Positions 1 to 7,321 of a stretch of 36,664 bases of DNA are shown piece by piece (position 1 is the first letter of the stretch; every line of letters starts with the position of its first letter). The translations under genes and the position numbers were made by a program. The DNA is taken from the NCBI GenBank assembly GCA_029939995.1, contig JAOZRW010000019.1, positions 1 to 36,664 on the forward strand, read 5' to 3'. The notes under the pieces were generated by a model. It searched no databases. It worked only from the letters and a program-made list of their open reading frames with translations, and was not told the origin of the DNA. Source of the stretch: Acidimicrobiia bacterium (lineage in GTDB: Bacteria > Actinomycetota > Acidimicrobiia > Spongiisociales > UBA5794).

Positions 1-608
1 GCGACGCGGATGGTTCCGGTCGCGGCGCCAAGGCGTCCACCGATCTCTTCATATGATAATTGCTCGACTTCGCGAAGCCAGAGCAGTTCGCGGTCTCTCA
101 TCTTCAGCATCGACAGGGCCGTTCTGATCCTTGAATGATCCTCGGCATCGACGGCCTGCTCCTCCGGCCCGGAAACAGTAGGTGTGGCGGGCTCGAAGCG
201 ATCGGGCCGGCGGTTCACGCGGATCCAGCCTTTGAGCCGGTTCCGGCCGATCGACCACATCCACGCGTCGAAGACCTTCGGGTTCCGTAGGGTTGCCAGT
301 TTCGTGATGACATCCTCGAGGACGTCCGAGGCGAGGTCCTCCGCCTGGACCGGTGTGAGCCCCGAGTAGCGGTAGAACCCGATGAGACGAGGGTGGATGG
401 TCGTGCAGAGGTGGCCGAGAGAGACCTGGTTGCCGTCGCGGGCGCTCTCGACGACGGCGAGCGGAACGAGCCGCCGCTCGTCGGCGGCATCGACCGGCCA
501 ACCGGCCGGCTCCGCATGCGCGCGTGTACCCACCCACGCATTATCGGCGGTTCGGGCGCCGCGCGTGAACGAAATCATGTCATCGACGGATACGGAGGCT
601 GCCGTCAC
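1..608 (-). CDS. ECF-type RNA polymerase sigma factor, C-terminus cut by window edge
   Basis: Directs RNA polymerase to a dedicated promoter set. Reading from a GTG at 608 gives 202 residues before the window ends. Residues about 62-135 look like sigma region 2 (core-binding helix around QAEDLASDVLEDVITKL, then FDAWMWSIGRNRLKGWIR). Residues about 158 onward look like region 4 (RDRELLWLREVEQLSYEEIG, a helix-turn-helix entry); its end lies outside the window. The GTG overlaps the stop of the preceding gene by 4 bases (GTGA), which favours this start. An ATG at 578 would lose only ten residues and is possible. The partner gene encodes a membrane protein, so it may tether or inhibit this sigma factor; that is inference. 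Confidence 0.85.
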   Translation of the reverse strand, partial: MTAASVSVDDMISFTRGARTADNAWVGTRAHAEPAGWPVDAADERRLVPLAVVESARDGNQVSLGHLCTTIHPRLIGFYRYSGLTPVQAEDLASDVLEDVITKLATLRNPKVFDAWMWSIGRNRLKGWIRVNRRPDRFEPATPTVSGPEEQAVDAEDHSRIRTALSMLKMRDRELLWLREVEQLSYEEIGGRLGAATGTIRV

Positions 609-1228
609 GGTGCACCACCCTCGTCGGCTTCGGCGGCGCGGAGGACTCGATCGGCCGCTTCGTTGATGGCCCGGGCGTCGCCCGCCTCGATCGCACCGGC
701 GTTCTTCGTCGTCTCGAGGAGGTCGTTGAGCGTGTCCTTGACGGCCGCTTCGGTCGCCGGGTCGGTGTTCGACGCGAGGGCGGTCTCGACCTGGATGAGG
801 CGCAGCACGGTGAAGCCGGAGATCGTGTGCCCCATGTCCCGGTAGCCGGTGCGGGCAGTTCGCACGGCCTCGTCGACGTCGCCGCGTGCGAGCAGCACTC
901 CGGCCTCGTCGATGCGTTCGGCCGAGGTGTCGATCGGGACGCCGACGGTGGTCAGCGCGTCCTCGACGAGCAGGTCGATGCCGTAGATCTGGTCGCCCGG
1001 CACGGCGCTGTTCGCTACTACGGCTACGCCGACCTCGGCGAAGAAGAGCATGGCTGCGACGCCCATCACCGCCATCACTGGTGCCGTCAGGTGGTGGGGC
1101 CGGCTCGGAACCGGAGAGCCCTCCAACAGGTGGAGAGAATCAGGATCGAGCGGTGGCGCGGAGTCGACGAGTTCTGCCGCGTAGGAGCGGAGATCGTCGA
1201 GAGCGTCAGCGTCGCGTTTCTGTGCCAT
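605..1228 (-). CDS. Single-pass membrane protein with DUF5667-like segment, partner of the ECF sigma factor
   Basis: Predicted 207 residues. An acidic N-terminal cytoplasmic part of about 48 residues is followed by one membrane segment (about 50-72). After it comes SAVPGDQIYGIDLLVEDALT, which resembles the 'PGDxLYxxKrxxE' signature of DUF5667 proteins, and then a helical, Ala/Glu-rich C-terminal half. DUF5667 proteins often sit beside ECF sigma factors in actinobacteria. The gene is translationally coupled to the sigma gene (GTGA overlap at 605-608), but lies upstream of it, the reverse of the usual order. No zinc-binding HxxxCxxC anti-sigma motif is present. Role as anti-sigma or envelope sensor is inference. 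No clear ribosome site precedes the ATG. Confidence 0.6.
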   Translation of the reverse strand: MAQKRDADALDDLRSYAAELVDSAPPLDPDSLHLLEGSPVPSRPHHLTAPVMAVMGVAAMLFFAEVGVAVVANSAVPGDQIYGIDLLVEDALTTVGVPIDTSAERIDEAGVLLARGDVDEAVRTARTGYRDMGHTISGFTVLRLIQVETALASNTDPATEAAVKDTLNDLLETTKNAGAIEAGDARAINEAADRVLRAAEADEGGAP

Positions 1229-1300
1229 GCACAGGAACAGTCGCGGCAGGGGCCGGAGCGTTACAGCATTGTTGAGGTCGTGCAGGCCGCGGCGGACAGG

Positions 1301-2395
1301 TCAGCCGGCGACGAGGAGGGGGATGAGACGCTCGGCGTCGGTGAGAGCTCCGTGGTTGCCGATCATCCGGTCGTCGGAGTGACGGTGGAGGAGCAGGGTG
1401 TCGTCGTCGGCGACGAGGACACCGTCGGGGACCCGATCGTCGAACGAAGGGTGTCGTGGAGGGGGACCCCACCAGTCGATCATCTGGTGGAGAGGGATCC
1501 ACGTTGCGGGCAGGTCTTCTGCGAGCGAGGCGCCTTCACCCTTGACGAACATCACGCGGCCGTCGCCGTAGAAGACCCGATCCGTGTGGGCCGCTTTCGG
1601 GATCCGGATCTGACGCTGCTTCGGGAAATCGACGTGACCATGATCCGCGGTCCCGACCATCGTCGCACCGTCCGGCAGGTGGTCCGCCACCTGCCGCCAA
1701 GCGTCGGTGACCGTTGCGACCGCCCTGGCGTACTCGACAGCGTCCTGACCGTAGACGTGAGCGGCGAAGTCCACATGAGGGAGGTACGTGAGGATGAGCC
1801 GTCCCGGTTCAGCGGCCAGCTGCAGGGTTGCGTCGATCGTCTCGTCGACGGTGAACGCCGGCTCGTACCGGCATCCCCGGTACAGCAGCCGGGAGAGCGA
1901 CGTGCCCATGAAGTTCCCCGGCTGGACGGTGATCGGTTCGATGCCGGTCGCCGCCAACCGTTCCCACAGGTTCGGCGTCGGAAGAAAGCCGGTCGTGTCG
2001 TAGTCGACGGGCTCGCCCCACAGCGTCGTCCACTTGATCGTGTTGACCACCCGGTCGAGTTCCGGCATCCACAGCTGGTAGCCGAGCAGCCCGTGCCGGG
2101 ACGGCGGGAGCCCGGTGGCGATCGTCGCCAGGCTCACGGTGGTCGTGGCGGGAAACGGCGCGTCGATCGTCGATCGGAGGGAACCGGCCAGCGGTGCCGC
2201 AGCCGGGTGCTCGAGTTGCAGTGCTCCGAGTCCGTCGAACAGGAAGAGGATGTAGGTCCTCCCGGACGGGATCAGTGTCGCGAGGTCGGGGTGCAGAGGC
2301 GGCGCGAGGCTCGACCCGGCGAGACGGGTTTCCAACTCCGCGACGAGGTTGACGAGGGAACCGCCCGAGTAGTCGGGGATGGTGATCGAAGGCAC
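1301..2395 (-). CDS. Alkaline phosphatase superfamily protein (type I phosphodiesterase/nucleotide pyrophosphatase-like)
   Basis: Predicted 364 residues. It carries the two-metal hydrolase layout of this superfamily: first metal Asp in ILFLFDGLGALQL (D54), nucleophile threonine cluster in FPATTTVSLATIATGLPPSR (Thr84-86), the DxxxH pair in YLPHVDFAAHVYG and the final DHGH in GTADHGHVDF. The family hydrolyses phosphodiesters or phosphomonoesters. No signal peptide is visible, so a cytoplasmic site is likely, and the substrate cannot be read from the sequence. The open frame extends upstream to 2578, but that extension is Arg/Pro-rich and runs through the nuoA promoter region. The GTG at 2395 starts just before conserved sequence and lies six bases after a TACCGT box, so it is preferred. 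Confidence 0.8.
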   Translation of the reverse strand: MPSITIPDYSGGSLVNLVAELETRLAGSSLAPPLHPDLATLIPSGRTYILFLFDGLGALQLEHPAAAPLAGSLRSTIDAPFPATTTVSLATIATGLPPSRHGLLGYQLWMPELDRVVNTIKWTTLWGEPVDYDTTGFLPTPNLWERLAATGIEPITVQPGNFMGTSLSRLLYRGCRYEPAFTVDETIDATLQLAAEPGRLILTYLPHVDFAAHVYGQDAVEYARAVATVTDAWRQVADHLPDGATMVGTADHGHVDFPKQRQIRIPKAAHTDRVFYGDGRVMFVKGEGASLAEDLPATWIPLHQMIDWWGPPPRHPSFDDRVPDGVLVADDDTLLLHRHSDDRMIGNHGALTDAERLIPLLVAG

Positions 2396-2401
2396 GAAGC
2401 G

Positions 2402-2407
2402 ACGGTA
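2402..2407 (-). promoter_or_regulatory. Candidate -10 box for the phosphodiesterase gene (leaderless start)
   Basis: On the minus strand TACCGT is followed by six bases and then the GTG at 2395. No Shine-Dalgarno sequence precedes this GTG. The geometry fits transcription starting at the start codon itself. No convincing -35 was identified. Confidence 0.4.
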
Positions 2408-2486
2408 GCGCACGGTGGAACGATCGATGCCGCCGGGGCGCGAACCGGGAGACCGAACCCACGGTGCGGCGCACCGACCGCTCGAT

Positions 2487-2514
2487 TTGGACCGTCCCAC
2501 CAAGTGGATAGACT
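2487..2514 (+). promoter_or_regulatory. Candidate promoter of nuoABC
   Basis: TTGGAC (2487-2492), a 16-base spacer and TAGACT (2509-2514) match a sigma-70 type promoter. They would start an mRNA near 2521, about 50 bases before the nuoA GTG. The 175-base region between the divergent phosphodiesterase gene and nuoA has no other strong candidate on this strand. Judged by eye only. Confidence 0.4.
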
Positions 2515-2570
2515 TCCGCAGTCGGAAGCCCGCGAACGGGCCAGGCGGATACACCGAGAGGGCGACACTC

Positions 2571-2954
2571 GTGCGCAACCAATACTTCGGCGACTACACG
2601 ACCGTCGCCGTTTTTCTTCTGTCCGGTGCGCTGCTCGTCGCCGCAGCGATCATCGTCGCCCGCATCGTCGCACCCCGGCGCCCCAGCCGTCTCAAGGCCA
2701 CTCCCTACGAGTCGGGCATCGAGCCGATCGGTGGCGGGTGGAACCAGAGCCACATCCGCTACTACGTGTTCGCCCTGCTCTTCCTCGTCTTCGACGTCGA
2801 AGCCATCTTCATCTTTCCCTGGGCCGTCTCGACCGACTACTTCAAGAGCATCGGAAACGGGGGCCTCGTCTTCTTCGAGATGTTTGCCTTCGTGCTGATC
2901 CTCATCCTCGGCCTCGTCTACGCAATCCGTAAGGGCGTGCTGCGATGGGAGTAA
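2571..2954 (+). CDS. nuoA: NADH-quinone oxidoreductase subunit A
   Basis: Small membrane-arm subunit of respiratory complex I, which couples NADH oxidation to quinone reduction and proton pumping. The predicted 127 residues have three membrane helices (about 10-33, 62-80 and 100-120). The family-typical loop [10 protein letters not shown] is followed by [20 protein letters not shown] with its conserved acidic pair. An open frame begins at 2415, but the GTG at 2571 has a GAGAGG ribosome site about nine bases upstream and gives the usual family length. The stop overlaps the nuoB start (ATG at 2945) by ten bases, so the two are co-translated. Confidence 0.95.
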   Translation: MRNQYFGDYTTVAVFLLSGALLVAAAIIVARIVAPRRPSRLKATPYESGIEPIGGGWNQSHIRYYVFALLFLVFDVEAIFIFPWAVSTDYFKSIGNGGLVFFEMFAFVLILILGLVYAIRKGVLRWE

Positions 2955-3460
2955 CGGAGAAGTTCAGCGTTGTGGAGAAGTTCGGCGGCATCAAGCCCGT
3001 CTCGTGGCTGCTCAACTGGTCGCGCAAGTACTCGCTCTGGTACTTCCAGTTCGGCCTCGCCTGCTGCGCCATCGAGGTCATGGCCGTGTCCAGTCCCCGC
3101 TACGACTTCATGCGCTTCGGGATCGTTCCGCTCCCCGCCTCGCCCCGCCAGGCCGACCTGATGGTCGTCGCCGGCACCGTCACCGACAAGATGGCCCCCG
3201 CCGTCAAACGCCTCTACGAGCAGATGCCCGAGCCCAAATACATCATCTCGATGGGCTCCTGCGCCAACACCGGCGGGCCCTACTGGGACTCGTATTCGGT
3301 GCTGAAGGGCGTCGACCAGGTGATGCCCGTCGACGTGTACGTGCCGGGATGCCCTCCCCGCCCCGAGGCGCTCCTCGAAGGCATCGTGATGCTCCAGCAG
3401 CAGATCACGAACGAGGATCCGAGAGAAGTATGGAGCAAGGTCGATGAACGACCAGCCTGA
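2945..3460 (+). CDS. nuoB: NADH-quinone oxidoreductase subunit B
   Basis: Carries the N2 [4Fe-4S] cluster that hands electrons to quinone in complex I. The four ligand cysteines are visible: the tandem pair C40-C41 in [10 protein letters not shown]106 in MGSCANTGG and C136 in [10 protein letters not shown]. The 171 residues match the usual length, and the protein looks complete. It overlaps nuoA at its start and nuoC at its end (17 bases), so nuoA, B and C form one transcription unit. It needs the nuoD product as structural partner for the quinone site, yet nuoD is not in this window. Confidence 0.96.
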   Translation: MGVTEKFSVVEKFGGIKPVSWLLNWSRKYSLWYFQFGLACCAIEVMAVSSPRYDFMRFGIVPLPASPRQADLMVVAGTVTDKMAPAVKRLYEQMPEPKYIISMGSCANTGGPYWDSYSVLKGVDQVMPVDVYVPGCPPRPEALLEGIVMLQQQITNEDPREVWSKVDERPA

Positions 3461-4046
3461 CACCGATACGCCTCTCGAAACAGCGGCCCCGAGTCGCCTC
3501 GAGGAGTACGCCGCCGGCCTCGCCGACCGGCTCGGCGGACGCGCCGTCGTCGAGTTCGACACGGTGCGCATCTACGTGGACCGTGAACGATGGGTGGAGA
3601 CGCTCCGCCGTGCCCGAGACGAGGAGGGCCTCACGTTCTTCTCATGGCTGTCCGGCATCGACTGGTCGAAAGACGTCGAAGTCGGTGAAGGAGTCGCGGA
3701 ACCGGACGAACTCGACGAACGGTTCGAGGTGATGTGCCGTCTCTCGTCGATCGAGAACACCGACGCCGCGCAGTTCATCGCGACGGTGCCGAAAGACGAC
3801 GCCGTGATCGACTCCATCACCGACCTGTTCGGCGGCGCCGAATGGCACGAGCGTGAAGCGCACGACATGTTCGGCATCCGCTTCGCCGGCAATCCGAACC
3901 TCTCTCCGATCTACCTCCCGGAAGGGTTCATCGGCCACCCGCTCCTCAAGTCGTATCCGCTGCTTGCCCGTGAGGTCAAGCCGTGGCCGGGCGACGTGGA
4001 CGTCGAGGACATGCCACCGGAGCCGGAAGCAGGGGAGGGCGCGTGA
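3444..4046 (+). CDS. nuoC: NADH-quinone oxidoreductase subunit C
   Basis: Peripheral-arm subunit of complex I (30 kDa family), 200 residues. The diagnostic signature is intact: [18 protein letters not shown], then [18 protein letters not shown] at about residues 136-176. A disordered N-terminus of about 18 residues and an acidic Pro/Glu-rich tail ([15 protein letters not shown]) frame the domain. It is not fused to nuoD. In most operons nuoD starts within a few bases of this stop. Here a short G/C-rich palindrome and a gene on the other strand follow instead, so the remaining subunits must be encoded elsewhere or be lost. Confidence 0.94.
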   Translation: MNDQPDTDTPLETAAPSRLEEYAAGLADRLGGRAVVEFDTVRIYVDRERWVETLRRARDEEGLTFFSWLSGIDWSKDVEVGEGVAEPDELDERFEVMCRLSSIENTDAAQFIATVPKDDAVIDSITDLFGGAEWHEREAHDMFGIRFAGNPNLSPIYLPEGFIGHPLLKSYPLLAREVKPWPGDVDVEDMPPEPEAGEGA

Positions 4047-4086
4047 CACGTCTTGACCCCCTCCGTCCCTCGCTTCGCTCGGGCCA

Positions 4087-4105
4087 CCTCCCCCTGAGGG
4101 GGAGG
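4087..4105. terminator. GC-rich hairpin between convergent nuoC and lipoprotein genes
   Basis: CCTCCCCC, loop TGA, GGGGGAGG: a perfect 8-bp stem lying between the nuoC stop (4046) and the convergent lipoprotein stop (4155). It sits in a run of C- then G-rich sequence (about 4055-4135) typical of intergenic repeat elements. There is no U tract. A bidirectional terminator role is inferred from position. Confidence 0.45.
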
Positions 4106-4154
4106 AAGGGGCAAGGGGAGGAAAGGGCAGGGGGCTGTCTGCTCCGGTTCTCCG

Positions 4155-4865
4155 TTACGGGGTCCAGACCATCGTGATCTCGGTTGCTTCGCCTCCGTTG
4201 ACGTACACCCATCCCTGAAGGAACGTGCACGGCAACGGGCAACCGTTTCCGAGCGTGGGCGCCACGGACCACGTCTGGTACAGCATGTCCATCCAGTTCA
4301 TCGCTGCGTCGAGCACGTACACGTGCGCCGACGAACCGACCGGGACCGTCCGGATGGCCGGGTTGTTGTTCGTGATGTCCCCGATACCGTCCTCCTCCGT
4401 CGAACCCGGCGGGTTCGGGGCGAAGCACATGAGGTCGAAGTCGAACGAGTTGGGTCCCACATTCGTGAGCTGGCCGAACCAGATCCCGTCGGGGAGCGGA
4501 CCGGCGCCGGGTGAGCAGCCGGACCCGAACAGATCGCTCCCGGCCTGGAGCGGCGCCGGGTAGTAGTCCGGATTGCTGGGGTCCGGGACCTCGTACACCG
4601 TCCCTGCGACCGTGGTCGTCGTTGTGGTTGGTGCCGCCGTGGTCGTGGGAGCAGCCGTCGTCGGCGGCGTCGTCGTGACCGGCACGGCTGTTGTCGGTGC
4701 CGGCTGCGACGTGGTCGTCGCCGGAACCGTCGTGACCGGAGCGACCGTCGTGGAAACCACCGTCGTCGGCGCTTCACCCGCGACCGTCGTCTCCGGTGTG
4801 GCCGACGAGGAGCAGGCTGCAACCACCAGAGCGGCTCCCGCCGCTAGAGACATCCATCGTTTCAT
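4155..4865 (-). CDS. Secreted lipoprotein with threonine-rich stalk, function unknown
   Basis: Predicted 236 residues. The signal peptide MKRWMSLAAGAALVVAAC ends in a lipobox cysteine (C18). Residues about 19-88 are almost entirely Thr, Val, Ala and Pro, a flexible wall-spanning stalk common in actinobacterial surface lipoproteins. The remaining 150 residues form a globular part with four cysteines (GSGCSPG, LMCFAP, GNGCPLPCTF) that could form disulfides. No enzyme motif was recognised. An AGGAGG ribosome site lies six bases before the ATG. The stalk's repetitive codons also produce long spurious frames on the other strand. Confidence 0.75.
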   Translation of the reverse strand: MKRWMSLAAGAALVVAACSSSATPETTVAGEAPTTVVSTTVAPVTTVPATTTSQPAPTTAVPVTTTPPTTAAPTTTAAPTTTTTTVAGTVYEVPDPSNPDYYPAPLQAGSDLFGSGCSPGAGPLPDGIWFGQLTNVGPNSFDFDLMCFAPNPPGSTEEDGIGDITNNNPAIRTVPVGSSAHVYVLDAAMNWMDMLYQTWSVAPTLGNGCPLPCTFLQGWVYVNGGEATEITMVWTP

Positions 4866-4905
4866 GATCGCCTCCTACGTTGAACATCCACCTGACACGA
4901 GAATG

Positions 4906-5229
4906 CTACATCACGAGTCCCGTGGGGAAGTACCTGCGGTGACGGTACCCGGCGGGTTCGATCGCCTCCGGCGACCCGTCCCACTGGTTCGCGAAGAGCG
5001 GAACCGGATCCCCGTCGACGGAGACGGTGTCGTCGATCTTGGCGACGAGCACGGTCCGGCCGAGTGGTGGGTCGAGTGCCGCGACGAGAAGTCCGTGATA
5101 GCGGCGCGTGAGTGCCCCTGCGACGGTCCCGGAGGCGTAGCTCCCCAAGCCGTTCGTGACGAGCCACTCCCGGCCGATCACCGGAGTCGGGTCGTCGTCG
5201 AGATCCGTCGGGGGGATGTAGGACACCAT
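4906..5229 (-). pseudogene. N-terminal fragment of a glycogen-debranching-enzyme-like protein
   Basis: The 107 residues from the ATG at 5229 match the N-terminal domain of bacterial glycogen debranching (amylo-alpha-1,6-glucosidase-like) enzymes: GREWLVTNGLGSYASGTVAG, then TRRYHGLLVAALDPPLGRTV and GYRHRRYFPTG. The frame then stops (GLVM-stop at 4906). Full-length relatives run to several hundred residues with a C-terminal (alpha/alpha)6 catalytic barrel. None of that is found in any frame before the next gene starts 40 bases on. The catalytic part is therefore missing and the gene is a remnant. No ribosome site precedes the ATG. Family assignment is from recognised motifs only. Confidence 0.65.
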
Positions 5230-5379
5230 GGCTTCGATCGTGGACCGGCACCGGGGGCGGGGTGACGCCGGGCGGCCGTTCGGACAAGAACCCGACACTT
5301 CACTTGAAATCGGGAAGAAATGCCCGGATCGACGACTTGTGCAAGGAGGAAAAAGACCGCGATCACACGGGACATGCGA

Positions 5380-5628
5380 ATGAGCAGTGGCTGTGACCAC
5401 GCCATCGAGTACATCTACCAGTACCTGGACGACGAGATCTCATGGACCCGTTCAACACGGATCAAGATCCATCTGAGACGCTGCTCTTCGTGCATGGACG
5501 CGTACGAGTTCGAGACGAAACTCAAGTCCGTGATTCGTGAACGCGGAGCAGCAGAGCCCCCACCCGAGTTGTTCGACACGATCCGCACGATGCTCCAGAA
5601 CGAATCGAAGAACACGAACACCGACTGA
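5380..5628 (+). CDS. ZAS-type zinc-finger anti-sigma-like protein (RsrA family)
   Basis: Predicted 82 residues from ATG 5380 (ATG 5374 and ATG 5320 are in frame). The pattern of mycothiol-system anti-sigma factors is present: an early Cys (SSGCDHAIEYIYQYLDDEI), then HLRRCSSC, i.e. HxxxCxxC, the zinc and redox-switch ligands of RsrA. Such proteins hold an ECF sigma factor inactive until oxidation expels zinc. No sigma gene adjoins it; the ECF gene at the window start is 5 kb away on the other strand. The AAGGAGG-like motif near 5344 is about 30 bases from the ATG, too far to set the start, so the exact start is uncertain. Confidence 0.7.
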   Translation: MSSGCDHAIEYIYQYLDDEISWTRSTRIKIHLRRCSSCMDAYEFETKLKSVIRERGAAEPPPELFDTIRTMLQNESKNTNTD

Positions 5629-5708
5629 CCCGACCGGCTTGCGAATCCTCGGCCCTCGACCGCCCACAGGTGTCTTCTCGGGCACCCGGTTCGGGACTCC
5701 TGTGGTCG

Positions 5709-5714
5709 TATGAT
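5709..5714 (+). promoter_or_regulatory. Candidate -10 box, leaderless start of MFS gene
   Basis: TATGAT ends six bases before the ATG at 5720-5722 begins (spacer GCCGC, 5 bases), and no ribosome site is present. The arrangement matches the other leaderless candidates in this window. A -35 is not evident. Confidence 0.4.
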
Positions 5715-5719
5715 GCCGC

Positions 5720-6949
5720 ATGGATCGCAGTTCCGATACGACCCATCCCGATCGACGATGGGTGGTCCCGTTGTCCTTGACCGTCATGATCGGATTCGGT
5801 GTCATCCTCTACGGATTCTCCGTGTACGCCACGGATGCCGCAGCAGGAGCCGACTTCTCGAAGACGTCGCTCTCGCTCGCCTACGGCGGTTCGGTGTTCG
5901 CCGGAGGTCTCCTCGCTCTGCCCGTTGGTCGATTCGCCGACAAGCACGGCGTGCGGATCATCGTCGGAACCGGGTCGGCTCTCGGCTTCCTCGGTCTGGT
6001 CGTCTTCTCCATGGCGACCGAACCGTGGCACGTCATAACGGCGTGGTGGCTGTTCCTCGGGCCCGCTCAAGCCATGATCTACTACGAACCGGCCTACATC
6101 GCCATCAACCAATGGTCCTTGCCCGAAGACCGTGCCCGCACGCTGGCGACCATCACCCTGATCGGGGGTTTGGCCGGAATCGTCTTCATTCCGCTCACGG
6201 CCCGCCTGGTCTCCCTCCTGGACTGGCGACCAACGGTTCTTCTACTCGGGGTTCTCTTGCTCGCCGTGGGCGGCACCACTGCTCTGCTCGCTTTGCCAGG
6301 TTCACGAAGCGACCGGCTCGGAGCAGGCGTCGTGTCCGGCCGCGGAACGCTGATCTCGTCCCTCGTTCACGACCACCGGTTCTTGCTGTACACCGTGGCT
6401 TCGATGCTCATCCTCCTCGCCACCCAGGGCGTCATCGCTCACCGGGTCGCCCGCTTCGAGGAGACCGGCTTCTCCCTGACGGCCGTGGCATCCTGGGCGG
6501 CCGTCGCGTCGGCGATGAGCCTGCCCGGCCGCTGGATCGCCCCGAGGCTCGCCCAGCGATTCGGGGCGGCTCGGGTCCAGGCAGTCATTGCGCTGTTCGT
6601 TGCGTTCAGTGTTCTGCTGATGATCGACGGCACGACGTCGTGGCAGATGATCGGCCACTTCTTCCTGTTCGGTCTGGCGTTCGGAGCGCTCCTGCCGTTG
6701 CGATCGATGGTCATGGGAAACTGGTTCTCCGGACCCGCCTTCGGTGGAATCATGGGGACACAATGGACCGCCGTTGTCCTCGTCGCGGCCACCGGCCCGG
6801 TTCTGGTCGGCGCGCTGCGTGACGCCACAGGCGGCTATCAGACATCGTTCGCCTTGCTCGCGGGGTCGTATCTCGTGGCTGCGGCGGTCATCCTGGCAAG
6901 TAGCCGGGTCGAACCGGGTCATGCCGGCGCTGATGAACCCGGCCCGTAA
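5720..6949 (+). CDS. Major facilitator superfamily transporter
   Basis: Predicted 409 residues with about twelve hydrophobic segments. The loop between helices 2 and 3 has the MFS signature form GRFADKHGVRIIVG (about residues 70-83), and a counterpart GRWIAPRLAQRFGAAR lies at the start of the second half. Helix 4-5 has GPAQAMIYYEPAYIAINQWS, typical of the oxalate/monocarboxylate-like MFS group; the substrate cannot be assigned. It follows the anti-sigma gene by 91 bases but seems to have its own promoter. Transcription ends at the strong hairpin 35 bases past the stop. Confidence 0.85.
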   Translation: MDRSSDTTHPDRRWVVPLSLTVMIGFGVILYGFSVYATDAAAGADFSKTSLSLAYGGSVFAGGLLALPVGRFADKHGVRIIVGTGSALGFLGLVVFSMATEPWHVITAWWLFLGPAQAMIYYEPAYIAINQWSLPEDRARTLATITLIGGLAGIVFIPLTARLVSLLDWRPTVLLLGVLLLAVGGTTALLALPGSRSDRLGAGVVSGRGTLISSLVHDHRFLLYTVASMLILLATQGVIAHRVARFEETGFSLTAVASWAAVASAMSLPGRWIAPRLAQRFGAARVQAVIALFVAFSVLLMIDGTTSWQMIGHFFLFGLAFGALLPLRSMVMGNWFSGPAFGGIMGTQWTAVVLVAATGPVLVGALRDATGGYQTSFALLAGSYLVAAAVILASSRVEPGHAGADEPGP

Positions 6950-6984
6950 GTCAATCAACCATCCGCGGCCGCCCAATGTCCAGG

Positions 6985-7016
6985 ACGAGGGGGCCGCCGG
7001 ATGGCGGCCCCCTCGT
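6985..7016. terminator. Strong bidirectional terminator
   Basis: A perfect 14-bp stem, ACGAGGGGGCCGCC, with loop GGAT and its complement GGCGGCCCCCTCGT. It lies between the convergent MFS gene (stop 6949) and the small membrane protein gene (stop 7037). An outer inverted repeat (AATCAACC near 6953 and GGTTGAT at 7019) extends it. No T tract, as is usual in high-GC bacteria. Confidence 0.8.
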
Positions 7017-7036
7017 CGGTTGATGTTCCTTTCCGA

Positions 7037-7321
7037 TCAGTTGACCCTGGCAACCTCCCGGATGCGGATCGACTGGAACCGGATCACGTAGATGATGGTC
7101 CCGAGGCCGAGCGCGATGGCGAACAGGTACAGCTGGACGGCGAAGCGGCGAGCCGCCTCGAGCCGGAGATCCCACTGCTCGGCGCTCACGAGCGACAGCG
7201 TGCCGGCGTTGATCCGGACGCCGACGACGACGTGGGCGACGGCTGCTGCGAGCAGGATCATCATCGACATCGCCATCAGGGCGATGAACGCCTTCGCCAT
7301 CGGCGGCATCTTCTGCGCCAT
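7037..7321 (-). CDS. Small two-helix membrane protein, function unknown
   Basis: Predicted 94 residues. Two hydrophobic helices (about 10-34 and 62-82) enclose a short polar loop (GTLSLVSAEQWDLRLEAARR). The C-terminus (RFQSIRIREVARVN) is basic and probably cytoplasmic. The Met-rich start MAQKMPPMAKAFIALMAMSMM is unusual. No family was recognised. It lies downstream (same strand) of the copper/redox operon, but 485 bases and several hairpins separate them, so it is probably a separate unit. No good ribosome site is seen. Confidence 0.6.
   Translation of the reverse strand: MAQKMPPMAKAFIALMAMSMMILLAAAVAHVVVGVRINAGTLSLVSAEQWDLRLEAARRFAVQLYLFAIALGLGTIIYVIRFQSIRIREVARVN

Noticed and set aside
827-2932. 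A 701-codon open frame on the + strand
   Set aside because: It runs antisense to the phosphodiesterase gene and through nuoA in the wrong frame; its composition is Arg/Val/Asp-rich with no domain, a by-product of high GC codon bias.
5290-5379. A sigR-type promoter (GGGAAT...GTT) before the anti-sigma-like gene
   Set aside because: GGGAAG occurs near 5312, but no GTT lies at the right spacing; the match is too weak.
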